64,000 nt of DNA from Citrobacter gillenii (GTDB lineage Bacteria; Pseudomonadota; Gammaproteobacteria; Enterobacterales; Enterobacteriaceae): contig NZ_SUQN01000002.1 in NCBI RefSeq assembly GCF_013337685.1, positions 558,001-622,000 on the forward strand, written 5' to 3'. The notes beneath the pieces are model-generated. The model worked only from the letters and a program-made list of their open reading frames with translations. It did no database searches and was not told the origin of the DNA. Below are positions 21,749 through 31,908 of this stretch, in pieces; position 1 is the first letter of the stretch, and each line of letters starts with the position of its first letter. Made by a program: the position numbers and the translations under genes.

Positions 21749-21942
21749 GATTATGACTGATTTCTGCACTTGTCTAGTCTGGTGGTTTATTTTGTTTTTC
21801 GCGGCTGGCGGGATAATTTATGCGGTACATCACAAAAACTGCTACACTCCGCCCCTTCATGACATTGTGGTTTTTGTCATCTCTTTTGCGAGTATCGTCC
21901 TGAAAACGACACCGGTAACGGTCAGGGCGGTTCGGAGTAGTT

Positions 21943-23289
21943 ATGTCTTTTGATTCCCTTGGTTTAGATCCTGAAATCTTGCGCGCCGTTGCCGAGCAGG
22001 GTTACCGTGAACCTACCCCTATTCAGCAGCAGGCAATCCCCGCCGTGCTGGAAGGCCGTGATCTGATGGCCAGCGCCCAGACCGGCACGGGGAAAACGGC
22101 AGGTTTTACCCTGCCGCTGTTACAACACCTCATTACCCATCAGCCGCATGGCAAAAGCCGTCGTCCGGTGCGTGCGCTGATCCTGACGCCAACCCGCGAG
22201 CTGGCGGCACAAATTGGCGAAAACGTCCGCGATTACAGCAAGTATCTGAACGTCCGCTCGCTGGTGGTTTTCGGCGGCGTAAGCATTAACCCGCAGATGA
22301 TGAAACTGCGTAGTGGCGTAGATGTGCTGGTGGCAACGCCGGGCCGTTTGCTCGATCTGGAACATCAAAACGCGGTGAAACTGGATCAGGTTGAGATCCT
22401 GGTACTGGATGAAGCGGACCGTATGCTGGATATGGGCTTTATCCATGATATTCGTCGCGTACTGGCTAAACTGCCCGCTAAACGTCAAAACCTGCTGTTC
22501 TCCGCAACGTTTTCTGACGACATTAAGTCGCTGGCAGAAAAACTGCTGCATAACCCGCTGGAAATTGAAGTTGCGCGTCGTAATACCGCGTCTGAGCAGG
22601 TCAGCCAGCTCGTTCACTTTGTGGATAAAAAACGTAAACGTGAATTGCTGTCACAGATGATTGGCCAGGGTAACTGGCAGCAGGTGCTGGTCTTTACCCG
22701 TACCAAACATGGCGCCAACCACCTGGCAGAACAGCTGAATAAAGACGGTATTCGCAGCGCGGCGATCCACGGTAATAAATCGCAGGGTGCGCGTACGCGT
22801 GCGCTGGCCGATTTTAAATCCGGCGATATTCGCGTGCTGGTGGCGACCGACATCGCGGCTCGCGGGCTCGACATTGAAGAGCTGCCGCACGTGGTGAACT
22901 ATGAGCTGCCAAACGTCCCGGAAGATTATGTTCACCGCATCGGACGTACCGGTCGTGCTGCGGCTACCGGTGAAGCGCTGTCTCTGGTGTGTGTTGATGA
23001 GCACAAGTTGCTGCATGACATCGAAAAACTGCTGAAAAAAGAGATACCGCGTATTGCGGTTGATGGCTACGCGCCGGACCCGTCGATTAAAGCCGAGCCA
23101 ATCCAGAACGGACGCCAGCAGCGTGGCGGCGGCGGTGGTCGTGGGCAAGGTGGAGCAGGCCGTGGTCAGCAGCCGCGTCGCCAGGATGGTGGTGCGCCAA
23201 AAGCGAAACCGCGTAACAGTGAAGGCAAACCGGCAGGCGACAAACCGCGTCCACCGCGTCGTCCTCGCAGACCGTCTTCTGCACAGTAA
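21943..23289 (+). CDS. rhlE: ATP-dependent RNA helicase RhlE
   Basis: RhlE is a DEAD-box RNA helicase that influences ribosome assembly. Motifs in order are the Q motif ([14 protein letters not shown]), I AQTGTGKT, Ia [35 protein letters not shown] and [11 protein letters not shown] disordered, basic RGG-like tail follows (about 385-448, with [10 protein letters not shown]). The tail helps hold RNA. The protein is 448 residues. It is transcribed divergently from cecR across the CecR operator and ends at a strong terminator. Confidence 0.96.
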   Translation: MSFDSLGLDPEILRAVAEQGYREPTPIQQQAIPAVLEGRDLMASAQTGTGKTAGFTLPLLQHLITHQPHGKSRRPVRALILTPTRELAAQIGENVRDYSKYLNVRSLVVFGGVSINPQMMKLRSGVDVLVATPGRLLDLEHQNAVKLDQVEILVLDEADRMLDMGFIHDIRRVLAKLPAKRQNLLFSATFSDDIKSLAEKLLHNPLEIEVARRNTASEQVSQLVHFVDKKRKRELLSQMIGQGNWQQVLVFTRTKHGANHLAEQLNKDGIRSAAIHGNKSQGARTRALADFKSGDIRVLVATDIAARGLDIEELPHVVNYELPNVPEDYVHRIGRTGRAAATGEALSLVCVDEHKLLHDIEKLLKKEIPRIAVDGYAPDPSIKAEPIQNGRQQRGGGGGRGQGGAGRGQQPRRQDGGAPKAKPRNSEGKPAGDKPRPPRRPRRPSSAQ

Positions 23290-23295
23290 TTGCGA

Positions 23296-23324
23296 GCCCG
23301 GCCGAATAGCCGGGCTTTTTTTTT
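23296..23324 (+). terminator. Rho-independent terminator of rhlE
   Basis: The stem GCCCGGC (23296-23302)/GCCGGGC (23309-23315) with loop CGAATA is followed by nine T residues, directly after the rhlE stop. Confidence 0.93.
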
Positions 23325-23350
23325 GCGACGCGTATCAGAAAGTGCCACAA

Positions 23351-23370
23351 TAGTGGCTGTTTATACAGTA
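23351..23370. promoter_or_regulatory. LexA box of dinG
   Basis: TAGTGGCTGTTTATACAGTA matches the E. coli dinG SOS box almost exactly. The right half (ACAGTA) is perfect and the left half (TAGTG) is weak. It ends 14 bp before the dinG start. Confidence 0.8.
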
Positions 23371-23384
23371 TTTCAGGTTTTCTC

Positions 23385-25535
23385 ATGGCATTAACCGCAG
23401 CGTTGAAAGCGCAAATTGCCGCCTGGTATAAGGCGCTTCAGGAACAGATCCCCGACTTTATCCCCCGTGCACCGCAGCGGCAGATGATTGCTGATGTCGC
23501 GAAAACGCTGGCTGGGGAAGACGGGCGACATCTGGCTATCGAAGCGCCGACCGGCGTCGGGAAAACGCTGTCCTATTTAATTCCGGGGATTGCCATTGCC
23601 CGTGAAGAACAAAAAACGCTGGTGGTCAGTACCGCCAACGTCGCGTTGCAGGATCAGATCTACAGTAAAGACCTGCCGCTGCTGCGCAAAATTATCCCTG
23701 ATCTGCGATTTACCGCCGCGTTTGGGCGAGGGCGCTATGTCTGCCCGCGTAATTTAGCGGCCTTGGCCAGTACCGAACCCAATCAGCAGGATTTGCTGGC
23801 GTTTCTCGACGATGATCTGACGCCCAACAACCAGGAAGAACAAAAACGTTGCGCCAGGCTCAAAGGCGACCTCGACACTTACAAATGGGATGGGTTGCGC
23901 GATCACACCGATATCGCCATTGATGACGGGCTCTGGCAGCGTCTGAGCACTGATAAAGCCAGCTGTCTGAACCGTAACTGTCATTACTACCGTGAATGCC
24001 CATTTTTTGTTGCCCGCCGTGAGATCCAGGAAGCCGAAGTGGTGGTGGCAAACCACGCGTTAGTGATGGCGGCCATGGAGAGCGAAGCGGTGTTACCGGA
24101 ACCGAAAAATTTGCTGCTGGTGCTTGATGAAGGCCACCATCTGCCGGACGTCGCGCGCGATGCGCTGGAAATGAGCGCCGAGATTACCGCGCCCTGGTAT
24201 CGGCTGCAGCTGGATTTATTCAGCAAACTCGTGGCGACCTGCCTGGAGCAGTTTCGCCCGAAAACCACGCCGCCGCTGGCTAATCCAGAGCGCCTGAACG
24301 CCCACTGTGAAGAGCTGTATGAGCTGATCGCCTCACTAAACAACATCCTCAATCTGTACCTGCCCGCCACGCAGGAAGCCGAACACCGCTTTGCAATGGG
24401 CGAGCTGCCTGCGGAAGTGATGGAGATTTGTCAGCGTCTGGCGAAGCTCACCGAGATGCTACGCGGTCTGGCGGAACTGTTCCTCAACGATCTCAGCGAA
24501 AAAACCGGCAGCCACGATATCGTTCGTCTGCATCGGGTTATTTTGCAGATGAACCGGGCGCTGGGTATGTTTGAAGCGCAAAGTAAACTGTGGCGGCTGG
24601 CTTCGCTGGCGCAGTCATCAGGCGCGCCGGTGACCAAATGGGTGACGCGTGACGTGCGTGACGGACAGATGCATGTCTGGTTTCACTGCGTGGGGATCCG
24701 CGTCAGCGATCAGCTTGAACGCCTGCTGTGGCGCAGCGTGCCGCATATTATCGTCACCTCTGCCACCTTACGCTCGCTCAACAGTTTCTCGCGCCTGCAG
24801 GAGATGAGCGGCCTGAAAGAAAAAGCAGGGGACCGTTTTGTTGCGCTGGACTCGCCGTTTAATCATGTCGAGCAAGGCAAAATTGTCATTCCGCAGATGC
24901 GTTACGAACCGTTGATGGAGAACGAAGAGCAGCATATTGCCGAAATGGCGGCTTATTTCCGCGAACAGGTGGAAAGTAAAAAACATCAGGGCATGCTGGT
25001 GCTCTTTGCCAGCGGTCGGGCAATGCAGCGTTTTCTTGAGCACGTAACCGATCTGCGTCTGCTGTTGCTGGTGCAGGGCGATCAGCCGCGCTACCGACTG
25101 GTGGAACTGCACCGCACGCGGGTGCAAAACGGTGAGCGTAGCGTGCTGGTTGGGCTGCAGTCTTTTGCCGAAGGCCTCGATTTGAAAGGCGACCTGTTGA
25201 CCCAGGTTCATATTCACAAAATTGCGTTTCCGCCCATCGACAGCCCGGTGGTGGTGACTGAGGGCGAATGGCTGAAAAGCCTGAATCGCTATCCCTTTGA
25301 GGTGCAGAGTTTACCTGCGGCATCGTTCAATTTGATTCAGCAGGTTGGGCGACTCATTCGTAGTCACGGTTGCTGGGGCGAAGTGGTGATTTACGATAAG
25401 CGTTTATTGACCAAAAACTATGGTCAGCGTTTACTGAATGCGTTACCCATATTTCCGATAGAGCAACCTGGTGTGCCAGACGTTATAGTAAAACCAAAAG
25501 AAAAAGCGAAACCCACACGCCGCCGTCGGCGTTAA
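23385..25535 (+). CDS. dinG: ATP-dependent DNA helicase DinG
   Basis: DinG is a 5'-3' superfamily 2 helicase of the XPD/Rad3 group. It unwinds R-loops, D-loops, forked DNA and G-quadruplexes and helps replication through transcribed regions. The 716-residue protein has Walker A APTGVGKT, the DEAH-type box LDEGHH and a [4Fe-4S] cluster bound by C120, C194, C199 and C205 (RYVC, then CLNRNC and CPF). The C-terminal QQVGRLIRS is motif VI. It is SOS-induced through the LexA box, and ybiB follows by 29 bp. Confidence 0.96.
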   Translation: MALTAALKAQIAAWYKALQEQIPDFIPRAPQRQMIADVAKTLAGEDGRHLAIEAPTGVGKTLSYLIPGIAIAREEQKTLVVSTANVALQDQIYSKDLPLLRKIIPDLRFTAAFGRGRYVCPRNLAALASTEPNQQDLLAFLDDDLTPNNQEEQKRCARLKGDLDTYKWDGLRDHTDIAIDDGLWQRLSTDKASCLNRNCHYYRECPFFVARREIQEAEVVVANHALVMAAMESEAVLPEPKNLLLVLDEGHHLPDVARDALEMSAEITAPWYRLQLDLFSKLVATCLEQFRPKTTPPLANPERLNAHCEELYELIASLNNILNLYLPATQEAEHRFAMGELPAEVMEICQRLAKLTEMLRGLAELFLNDLSEKTGSHDIVRLHRVILQMNRALGMFEAQSKLWRLASLAQSSGAPVTKWVTRDVRDGQMHVWFHCVGIRVSDQLERLLWRSVPHIIVTSATLRSLNSFSRLQEMSGLKEKAGDRFVALDSPFNHVEQGKIVIPQMRYEPLMENEEQHIAEMAAYFREQVESKKHQGMLVLFASGRAMQRFLEHVTDLRLLLLVQGDQPRYRLVELHRTRVQNGERSVLVGLQSFAEGLDLKGDLLTQVHIHKIAFPPIDSPVVVTEGEWLKSLNRYPFEVQSLPAASFNLIQQVGRLIRSHGCWGEVVIYDKRLLTKNYGQRLLNALPIFPIEQPGVPDVIVKPKEKAKPTRRRRR

Positions 25536-25564
25536 CGATGTGAGCAACAGGCAAGGAGTTATCG

Positions 25565-26533
25565 ATGGATTACCGCAAAATCATCAAAGAGATTGGGCGA
25601 GGTAAAAATCACGCGCGTGACCTGGACCAGGATACCGCTCGCGGACTGTACACCCACATGTTAAACGGCGACGTACCTGACCTTGAGATGGGCGGCGTAC
25701 TGATTGCGCTGCGTATTAAAGGGGAAGGTGAGGCAGAAATGCTGGGCTTTTATGAGGCGATGCAAAACCATACCCTTCGCCTGACGCCGCCCGTTGCCAA
25801 ACCGATGCCTATCGTCATTCCCAGCTACAACGGTGCGCGCAAGCAGGCTAACCTGACGCCGTTGCTGGCTATTTTGCTGCATAAGCTGGGTTTCCCGGTC
25901 GTGGTGCACGGGGTGAGCGAAGATCCAACCCGCGTGCTGACGGAAACCATTTTTGACCTGATGGGGATTGCACCTACCCTGCATGCCGGACAGGCACAGG
26001 CCAAACTTGAGGGACATGAGCCGGTGTTTATCCCAGTGAGCGCGCTGTGCCCGCCGCTGGAGAAACAGCTGGCGATGCGCTGGCGGATGGGCGTACGCAA
26101 CAGTGCGCATACGCTCGCGAAATTAGCCACGCCGTTTGCTGACGATGCCGCACTGCGTCTTGCCAGCGTTTCGCATCCGGAGTACGTGTCGCGGGTAGCG
26201 AAATTCTTTGGTGATATCGGCGGGCGCGGCCTGCTAATGCACGGCACGGAAGGGGAGGTGTACGCCAACCCACAGCGTTGCCCGCAGATCAGCCTGATAG
26301 ACCATTCTGGTGTACGAGTGCTGCAGGACCGCCAGAGCGAGATGCCTGACGAGCCAGTGCCGCTGCCGGTGGCAAAAGATCCGGAAACCACCGCGCGCTG
26401 GATAGAGCGTTGTCTGGCCGGAAGTGAGCCGGTACCGGCCTCGTTGAGGATTCAGATGGCCTGCTGCCTGGTGGCAACCGGCGAAGTCGCTACGCTGGCT
26501 GAAGGATTTACCCGCGTCGACCAGTGCTTCTGA
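25565..26533 (+). CDS. ybiB: TrpD2-type nucleic-acid-binding protein YbiB
   Basis: YbiB is a 322-residue homologue of anthranilate phosphoribosyltransferase (TrpD2 family). In E. coli it is a dimer that binds single- and double-stranded nucleic acids without sequence preference and lacks the TrpD reaction. The N-terminal helical domain (about 1-85) and the IVIPSYNGARKQANLTPLLA loop, in place of the TrpD PRPP loop, are visible. It sits 29 bp after dinG with ribosome site AAGGAG, so it is probably part of the SOS-induced dinG transcript. Confidence 0.92.
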   Translation: MDYRKIIKEIGRGKNHARDLDQDTARGLYTHMLNGDVPDLEMGGVLIALRIKGEGEAEMLGFYEAMQNHTLRLTPPVAKPMPIVIPSYNGARKQANLTPLLAILLHKLGFPVVVHGVSEDPTRVLTETIFDLMGIAPTLHAGQAQAKLEGHEPVFIPVSALCPPLEKQLAMRWRMGVRNSAHTLAKLATPFADDAALRLASVSHPEYVSRVAKFFGDIGGRGLLMHGTEGEVYANPQRCPQISLIDHSGVRVLQDRQSEMPDEPVPLPVAKDPETTARWIERCLAGSEPVPASLRIQMACCLVATGEVATLAEGFTRVDQCF

Positions 26534-26547
26534 TGTGCTCATCACCC

Positions 26548-26580
26548 GGCGGGCCTGTTCTACAGGTCCGCCCGTTCCCG
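26548..26580 (+). terminator. Possible terminator hairpin after ybiB
   Basis: GGCGGGCCTG (26548-26557) pairs with CAGGTCCGCC (26563-26572) with one wobble. No immediate T run follows, so the terminator role is tentative. Confidence 0.45.
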
Positions 26581-26714
26581 CCTTTTCTGCTATTCCTGCT
26601 ATTTCTGCAATGTGAAATTTCTGCACGTTTATTGACCTCCTGAGCGTCGTGGCGCAGCATAGTTTGTTGAAAAATAAGAAACACAACAAACACGCAACAT
26701 AACAGGAGATAACC

Positions 26715-27800
26715 ATGAACAGTGGACACCGCTTTCATGCGCCTACGCTGCACGCCTTTATTCAGGCCGTTTTTCGTCAGATGGGCAGCGAAGAGCAGGA
26801 AGCGCGCTTAGTTGCCGATCATCTGATCGCCGCGAACCTTGCCGGGCACGATTCTCACGGCATTGGCATGATCCCAAGCTATGTTCGTTCCTTTTCGCAG
26901 GGACATTTGCAGCTAAACCGCCACGCGAAAGTGGTGAAAGACGCAGGGGCGGTGGTAACGCTTGACGGTGACAGTGCGTTTGGTCAGGTTGCGGCACATG
27001 AAGCTATCACGCTGGGAATCGAGAAAGCCCGTCAGTTCGGTATTGCCGCGGTGGCGCTACACAATTCCCATCACATCGGACGCATTGGCTATTGGGCAGA
27101 GCAATGTGCAGCCGCAGGCTTTGTCTCCGTTCACTTTGTGAATGTGGTCGGCATCCCGATGGTTGCGCCTTTTCAGGGGCGTGACAGCCGGTTTGGCACT
27201 AACCCTTTCTGCGCCGTGTTTCCGCGTAAGAATGATTTCCCCCTGCTGCTGGACTATGCGACCAGCGCCATTGCTTTTGGCAAAACGCGCGTTGCGTGGC
27301 ATAAGGGTGAGCCAGTGGCGCCAGGATGTCTGATTGATGCTGACGGCGTTCCGACTACCGATCCCGCCGTGATGCAGGTGTCTCCGCTGGGCTCGCTGCT
27401 TACCTTCGCTCAGCATAAAGGCTATGCGCTGGCGGCAATGTGCGAAGTTCTGGGTGGTGCGCTTTCCGGGGGGAAAACTACGCACGAAGACAGTTTGCAG
27501 GACAGCGCTGACGCCATCATTAACTGCATGACGACGATCATTCTAAACCCGGAATTATTTGGCGCGCCGGATTGTGACCATCAGGTCGCCGCATTTGCGA
27601 AATGGGTCAAAGCGTCGCCGCATGGCGAGGACGCCCCGGTTCTGCTACCGGGTGAGTGGGAAGTGAATACGCGTGAGGCGCGACTGGCGCAGGGCATCCC
27701 GCTGGATTTAGGAAGCTGGCAGGCAATTTGTGAGGCGGCGCAGTTCGTGGAGATGCCGGAGACGGTGTTGCAAGAATTCCGTCATCGGTTGGAACAGTAA
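26715..27800 (+). CDS. hcxB: Hydroxycarboxylate dehydrogenase B
   Basis: HcxB (YbiC) belongs to the malate/L-lactate dehydrogenase family, which has a non-Rossmann NAD(P) fold. The E. coli enzyme reduces 2-oxoacids such as phenylpyruvate and 4-hydroxyphenylpyruvate. The 361-residue protein carries the conserved GHDSHGIGMIPSYVR (active-site histidine region), ALHNSHHIGRIGYW and GTNPFCAVFP segments. It starts at the ATG at 26715 with ribosome site CAGGAG. It stands alone between ybiB and ybiJ. Confidence 0.93.
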   Translation: MNSGHRFHAPTLHAFIQAVFRQMGSEEQEARLVADHLIAANLAGHDSHGIGMIPSYVRSFSQGHLQLNRHAKVVKDAGAVVTLDGDSAFGQVAAHEAITLGIEKARQFGIAAVALHNSHHIGRIGYWAEQCAAAGFVSVHFVNVVGIPMVAPFQGRDSRFGTNPFCAVFPRKNDFPLLLDYATSAIAFGKTRVAWHKGEPVAPGCLIDADGVPTTDPAVMQVSPLGSLLTFAQHKGYALAAMCEVLGGALSGGKTTHEDSLQDSADAIINCMTTIILNPELFGAPDCDHQVAAFAKWVKASPHGEDAPVLLPGEWEVNTREARLAQGIPLDLGSWQAICEAAQFVEMPETVLQEFRHRLEQ

Positions 27801-27802
27801 GC

Positions 27803-27829
27803 AAAAAAAAGCCCGTCCAGTGGACGGGC
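27803..27829 (-). terminator. Rho-independent terminator of ybiJ
   Basis: Read on the minus strand, GCCCGTCC-ACT-GGACGGGC is followed by eight T residues (bases 27810-27803). It lies between convergent hcxB and ybiJ and can serve ybiJ directly. Confidence 0.88.
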
Positions 27830-27894
27830 AAACAAAGGGTAACAAACAGGGTCAATGAGGGTTGGAGCATTGGGTCTTGCAGGTAATTCGTCGG

Positions 27895-28155
27895 TTATTT
27901 GTAGATAACCGCAGTGCCGCTCATTTTGTCTTTGCCGACAGCGGACGTAATGCTGTAGCCACTTGCACCTGCAGCGGCAGCTTTTTCAGCCAGTTTGGCT
28001 TCCAGGCCGTCCAGCGTGCTGGCGCCATCAGCAGATACCACGCCCACTTTATTCATGCTCTGTGCCTGAGTGGAAGTAACAGGCTCGGCAGCGAAAGCGC
28101 CAAATGACAGGGTAGACAGGGCGATGGCAGCAACAGCATATTTGATATTTTTCAT
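27895..28155 (-). CDS. ybiJ: YhcN/DUF1471 periplasmic stress protein YbiJ
   Basis: YbiJ is an 86-residue secreted protein of the YhcN/YbiJ/McbA (DUF1471) group. A signal peptide MKNIKYAVAAIALSTLSFGA...AFA precedes a small alpha/beta domain with the family features DGLEAKLAEKAAAAGASGY and a GTAVIYK end. Such proteins are linked to biofilm, acid and peroxide stress; the molecular function is unknown. I choose the ATG at 28155 because it gives a clean signal peptide; a longer frame to 28233 has no secretion signal at its start. mcbA, 4 kb away, is its paralogue. Confidence 0.9.
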   Translation of the reverse strand: MKNIKYAVAAIALSTLSFGAFAAEPVTSTQAQSMNKVGVVSADGASTLDGLEAKLAEKAAAAGASGYSITSAVGKDKMSGTAVIYK

Positions 28156-28455
28156 GATTAATCTCTCGCAGGTTATTCTGTTAGTCAGTGTTTTGTTCGG
28201 TAGACGTTGTTTTGTCGATGTGAGAAGTATCACGTTTTTTTAGGTGAGAGAAAATCGAATAGAATTGACGACATCAATCAAAAAAATTGAATGACAAATA
28301 ACTTATTGAATATTAATAAATTCGGAAGGCGGATTTACAGTTCTTGTCATTGCGATTTACAGAGCCAGCGACAACGGCACATTTTGCTACACTCATTGCA
28401 AAAAACCGTGCTCGTAAAGGAAATCGTATGCGCTGAAACTTTTGGTAAAGAAGGG
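28156..28455. other. ybiJ upstream region
   Basis: About 300 bp without a gene. It is A/T-rich (runs such as AATAACTTATTGAATATTAATAA near 28300 are split by no coding frame) and must hold the ybiJ promoter and the 3' end of the ybiI transcript. I see no clear operator or terminator. Confidence 0.5.
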
Positions 28456-28722
28456 TCAACGTAGCTGGCTGTCTTTCGATCCTCTACGATTATATCCTGA
28501 GTATGCGGTGTTATGTGAATCTTTATCCTGCTGACAGGCGATGCATAAACGTACCCCAGGTACCGCCTCGCGCCGGGCCTGAGGGATAGGATTGCCACAT
28601 TCTTCGCATTCATACAGACTTTCACCCGTGGGTAACTCACCACGGACGCGGGCGACAGCATCTTCAATAGTATTGTTGATCTGTTCGTTCACCGCGTCGT
28701 CATTTGCCCATCCGGATGCCAT
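28456..28722 (-). CDS. ybiI: DksA/TraR-type zinc-finger protein YbiI
   Basis: YbiI is a small 88-residue protein of the DksA/TraR C4 zinc-finger family without the long coiled coil of DksA. The finger is CEECGNPIPQARREAVPGVR...CIACQ. It may bind the RNA polymerase secondary channel as TraR does (inference). The ATG at 28722 (MASGWANDDAVNEQ) gives the length of the E. coli protein; five more codons upstream are open but less likely. It lies 77 bp downstream of the ybiX stop. Confidence 0.9.
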   Translation of the reverse strand: MASGWANDDAVNEQINNTIEDAVARVRGELPTGESLYECEECGNPIPQARREAVPGVRLCIACQQDKDSHNTAYSGYNRRGSKDSQLR

Positions 28723-28798
28723 AGCCCCTCCGTACATTCAGTTTGTATAATAATTATAGTGAATGATATGGATGGAAAACGAATGCACAAGCGGACCG

Positions 28799-29476
28799 TC
28801 AGATTTCAGACCATTCGCGCAGCAGATTATGGTAGAGATTGAGCAGCGATGGGATCTCGGCGCTTTCACCGTGGCGGGCCTTCAGGGACTGGATGTTCTT
28901 ATCCAATTCAAAGAGCATGGCGCGTTTTTTATCGTCGCGGATCATCGACTGGATCCACATAAACGACGCTATACGAACGCCGCGCGTCACCGGTGTAACG
29001 CAATGCAGACTGCTGGAAGGGTAGAGCACCAGGTCGCCAGCCGGGAGTTTGACCGCATGCTGACCGTAAGTGTCATTGACCCGCAACTCTCCCCCCTCAT
29101 AGCTGTCGGGGTCACTTAAGAATAATGTGGCGGAAAGGTCGGTACGCATCCAGCCGCTTTCCGGGTGGCTACGCACCGCGCCATCAACGTGAAAGCCGTA
29201 GGTCTCTGCGTTCTGATAACGATTGAACAACGGCGCGGAGATAGTTTTTGGCAATGCTGCAGCAAAGAACAGCGCGCTGCTGTTCACGGCGGCCAGCACC
29301 TCTTTATGTAACGCAGCATAGCGCTCGCTCTGCGTATCAACCTGCTGGTTATTTTTGACCTGAGCGCCCTGAACGCCTGTGGTAGCACGGCCATCTATCC
29401 ACTCGGCTGAATCCAACTGTTCGCGAAACCAGGCAACGTCCTGCGGCGATAAGACGCCAGGAATGTGGTACATCAT
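28799..29476 (-). CDS. ybiX: Fe(II)/2-oxoglutarate-dependent PKHD-type hydroxylase YbiX
   Basis: YbiX is a 225-residue prolyl 4-hydroxylase-like dioxygenase (PiuC type). The iron ligands are in [11 protein letters not shown] (HxD) and [13 protein letters not shown] (distal histidine, with arginine for 2-oxoglutarate). PiuC-like genes commonly sit beside catecholate siderophore receptors. Here it follows fiu by 43 bp on the same strand, so it is probably Fur-regulated with fiu. Its substrate is not known. Confidence 0.93.
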   Translation of the reverse strand: MMYHIPGVLSPQDVAWFREQLDSAEWIDGRATTGVQGAQVKNNQQVDTQSERYAALHKEVLAAVNSSALFFAAALPKTISAPLFNRYQNAETYGFHVDGAVRSHPESGWMRTDLSATLFLSDPDSYEGGELRVNDTYGQHAVKLPAGDLVLYPSSSLHCVTPVTRGVRIASFMWIQSMIRDDKKRAMLFELDKNIQSLKARHGESAEIPSLLNLYHNLLREWSEI

Positions 29477-29493
29477 CAGTGTTTCTCCTGAAA

Positions 29494-29511
29494 GTGGGGC
29501 TTACGCCCCAC
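29494..29511 (-). other. Hairpin between fiu and ybiX
   Basis: GTGGGGC and GCCCCAC with a 4-nt loop form a perfect 7-bp stem in the 43-bp gap. It may stabilise the fiu mRNA end or partly attenuate ybiX; no T run follows. Confidence 0.45.
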
Positions 29512-29519
29512 GTGATACA

Positions 29520-31805
29520 TTAGAAATGCATATTGGCGGTGAGCAGGAAGGTTCTCGGCTCACCCGGATGGTAACGGTATCCGCTCTTGTTGATCGAGGA
29601 GACATAATCGGTGTCAAACAGGTTATAGACGTTAAGCTGGAAATCGAGGTTGCGGTTTACGCGATATCCCAGTTTGGCATCCGCTACCCAGTAGCTTTCA
29701 GTAAAGGATGGCGTGCCCACCGCGCCGTCCGCGCCGCGATGCATACTGCCCACGTAGCGTGCGCCTGCGCCAACGGAGATATCATCCGTTGCCTGATACT
29801 GACTCCACAGGGTGAATGCATGTTCCGGTGTATACGGCAGGGAGGATGAACCATCCTGAGCGACGTCTTTACCGTTATGGACCGTGGCGCGCTGCTGGGT
29901 GTATCCGCCAATCACCTGCCATGCCGGGGTAATGTTGCCGGCTACCGACAGTTCGTACCCTTCAACGCGTTTCTCTCCATACTGGGACCAGGTACCGTCA
30001 TCGTTCTGCTCGACCTCGTTCTCAATGTCGGTGCGGAAAATCGCGGCGGTTAACAGCAGGCGCTTATCCAGTACTTCCCATTTGGTGCCAATTTCGCTGG
30101 TCTTTGCTTTTTGCGGTTTAAAATCAGTACGGTTGGCGCTGTTGCCGGTACCGCTCTGGGCGAGGGCAAAATTGCTGCCACCCGGCGGTTGCTGAGAGAC
30201 CGCATAGTTAATGTAAATGTTGCCGTTATCTGTCAGATGATAAAGCGCACCCGCTTTCCAGTTCACCAGATTACCAGACTTAGCGGTATCGACGGTGGTG
30301 ACCGGCGATCCTTTGGCTACGCCTGCCGGGCAGGCGACAGCACCGCGCCCGGATGCACCGCATGCCGTGGCGCTGTCATACTCGGTGCGGTAGTTATCGA
30401 GACGAATGCCGCCGTTCAGCTCAAACTCACGGGTAATTTGCAAGGTGTCAAATGCATAAATGCCGAAGGTGTCGGTCTGGCCGTTGGCGTTGGCACCGTT
30501 ACGGTTTAATCCACCCACGCTGACATTGCTGTTGGGATGGTAAATATTCACCGGCGGTGGCGTGATCGGCACTACGCCGTAGTTGGTCTGCGTTTCACGC
30601 GTAAACTCTACGCCGGTGCTGATGTCATGGCCAATGGCGCCGGTATAAAATTTTGAGGTCAGGTTGGTCTGGTTGGTGAGGATTTTGTTGCTGACATCTT
30701 TGGTATTGGCCAGACGCGACCAGGTCCACGTGTCTACGCTGCTGGTTGGCTGCGTGATATTTGACGCGCCGCCCATCACCGCCGTCATCAGGTAATCTTG
30801 TTTGACTCGTGACCAGCGCGTGGTATTGCGCACGGTGGTGCTGTCGCTCAGATCATGCTCAAAGCGCATCGTCGCGGTATCGGTCGTCGAGTCGTCGTAA
30901 TCCGAATCGGTGCCATAGAAATTATGCGTATCCACTTTCCCTGAATGATTCAGGGCAGAAGTCCCCGCAGAAGGTGCAGAGTACCCCGGCAGGCCGATGG
31001 TGGGAACACCGCCGTCCGGCGTGTTGTGCTGGGTGACGTGCAAGTAGTTCAGATACAGACGATTTTCGGTGCCTAAACCAAAGGCGATGGACGGGGCCAC
31101 GCCGTAACGTTCATTTTTAACGTTATCGCGTCCGGCATCGTGCGTCTTTTCGCCCATCAGGTTTAATCGTGCGGCGGTGGTCTCGCCAATGACCTGATTG
31201 ATGTCCAGCGTACCGCGGCGGAACCAGGCGCTGCCGACGCTGGCAGAGGCATCAATGCCGGAGTCAGTGCGCGGTTGCTTGCTGATCATGTTGATAGAGC
31301 CGGTCGGCGCGCTGCGGCCATAATCGGTACCGGAAGGACCTTTAATTACTTCAACTTGTTCTGTATTGAAGGTATCGCGCGTCACGCTGCCAATATCGCG
31401 AACGCCGTCGATGTAAATGCTGTTCGAGGTATCGGCCCCACGCATATAAATCGCGTCACCGGTGGTGGAGTTGCCGTTTTCACCGGCGAAAAATGCGCCT
31501 ACGCCCGGCACGTTCTTTAGCGCATCGGTCAGATTTGTTGCCCCTTGATCCTTAATGACCTGCTCAGAAATCACCGTCATGGTGCGCGTCGTATCAGCAA
31601 CAGGACGGGAGAATTTCGGATCGGCAGAGTGGGTGGGGGCGTACAGCGACGGTTTGGCGGCTTCTACGACCAGCGTATCTTCTTGTTTCTTATCCTGATC
31701 GCCTGCGGCGACTGCCTGAGCGACCGGAGACAGGCCGATGCACAGACCGGCAAAAAAGGTGAGTGAATGGAAACTACTGGACGGCAGGTTGCGATTTTTA
31801 TCCAT
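29520..31805 (-). CDS. fiu: TonB-dependent catecholate siderophore receptor Fiu
   Basis: Fiu is an outer-membrane, TonB-dependent receptor for monomeric catechols and dihydroxybenzoylserine. It also takes in catechol-modified beta-lactams. The ATG at 31805 gives 761 residues. A signal peptide of about 31 residues ends at AVAAG, the TonB box EDTLVVEA follows, then the plug (about 60-190: TNLTDALKNVPGVGAFFAGE) and a 22-strand barrel that ends in aromatic phenylalanine (ANMHF). It heads the fiu-ybiX unit and has Fur-box-like sequence upstream. Confidence 0.96.
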   Translation of the reverse strand: MDKNRNLPSSSFHSLTFFAGLCIGLSPVAQAVAAGDQDKKQEDTLVVEAAKPSLYAPTHSADPKFSRPVADTTRTMTVISEQVIKDQGATNLTDALKNVPGVGAFFAGENGNSTTGDAIYMRGADTSNSIYIDGVRDIGSVTRDTFNTEQVEVIKGPSGTDYGRSAPTGSINMISKQPRTDSGIDASASVGSAWFRRGTLDINQVIGETTAARLNLMGEKTHDAGRDNVKNERYGVAPSIAFGLGTENRLYLNYLHVTQHNTPDGGVPTIGLPGYSAPSAGTSALNHSGKVDTHNFYGTDSDYDDSTTDTATMRFEHDLSDSTTVRNTTRWSRVKQDYLMTAVMGGASNITQPTSSVDTWTWSRLANTKDVSNKILTNQTNLTSKFYTGAIGHDISTGVEFTRETQTNYGVVPITPPPVNIYHPNSNVSVGGLNRNGANANGQTDTFGIYAFDTLQITREFELNGGIRLDNYRTEYDSATACGASGRGAVACPAGVAKGSPVTTVDTAKSGNLVNWKAGALYHLTDNGNIYINYAVSQQPPGGSNFALAQSGTGNSANRTDFKPQKAKTSEIGTKWEVLDKRLLLTAAIFRTDIENEVEQNDDGTWSQYGEKRVEGYELSVAGNITPAWQVIGGYTQQRATVHNGKDVAQDGSSSLPYTPEHAFTLWSQYQATDDISVGAGARYVGSMHRGADGAVGTPSFTESYWVADAKLGYRVNRNLDFQLNVYNLFDTDYVSSINKSGYRYHPGEPRTFLLTANMHF

Positions 31806-31908
31806 GTTAATGAGTAGCTTATTATTTTTTGAGTAGAAGGTTTCACTCGTGCGAAGGGACATCTCTTTGGATGTTACGCCTGCAGGTCTCGCCGTAATGA
31901 AATGCGTA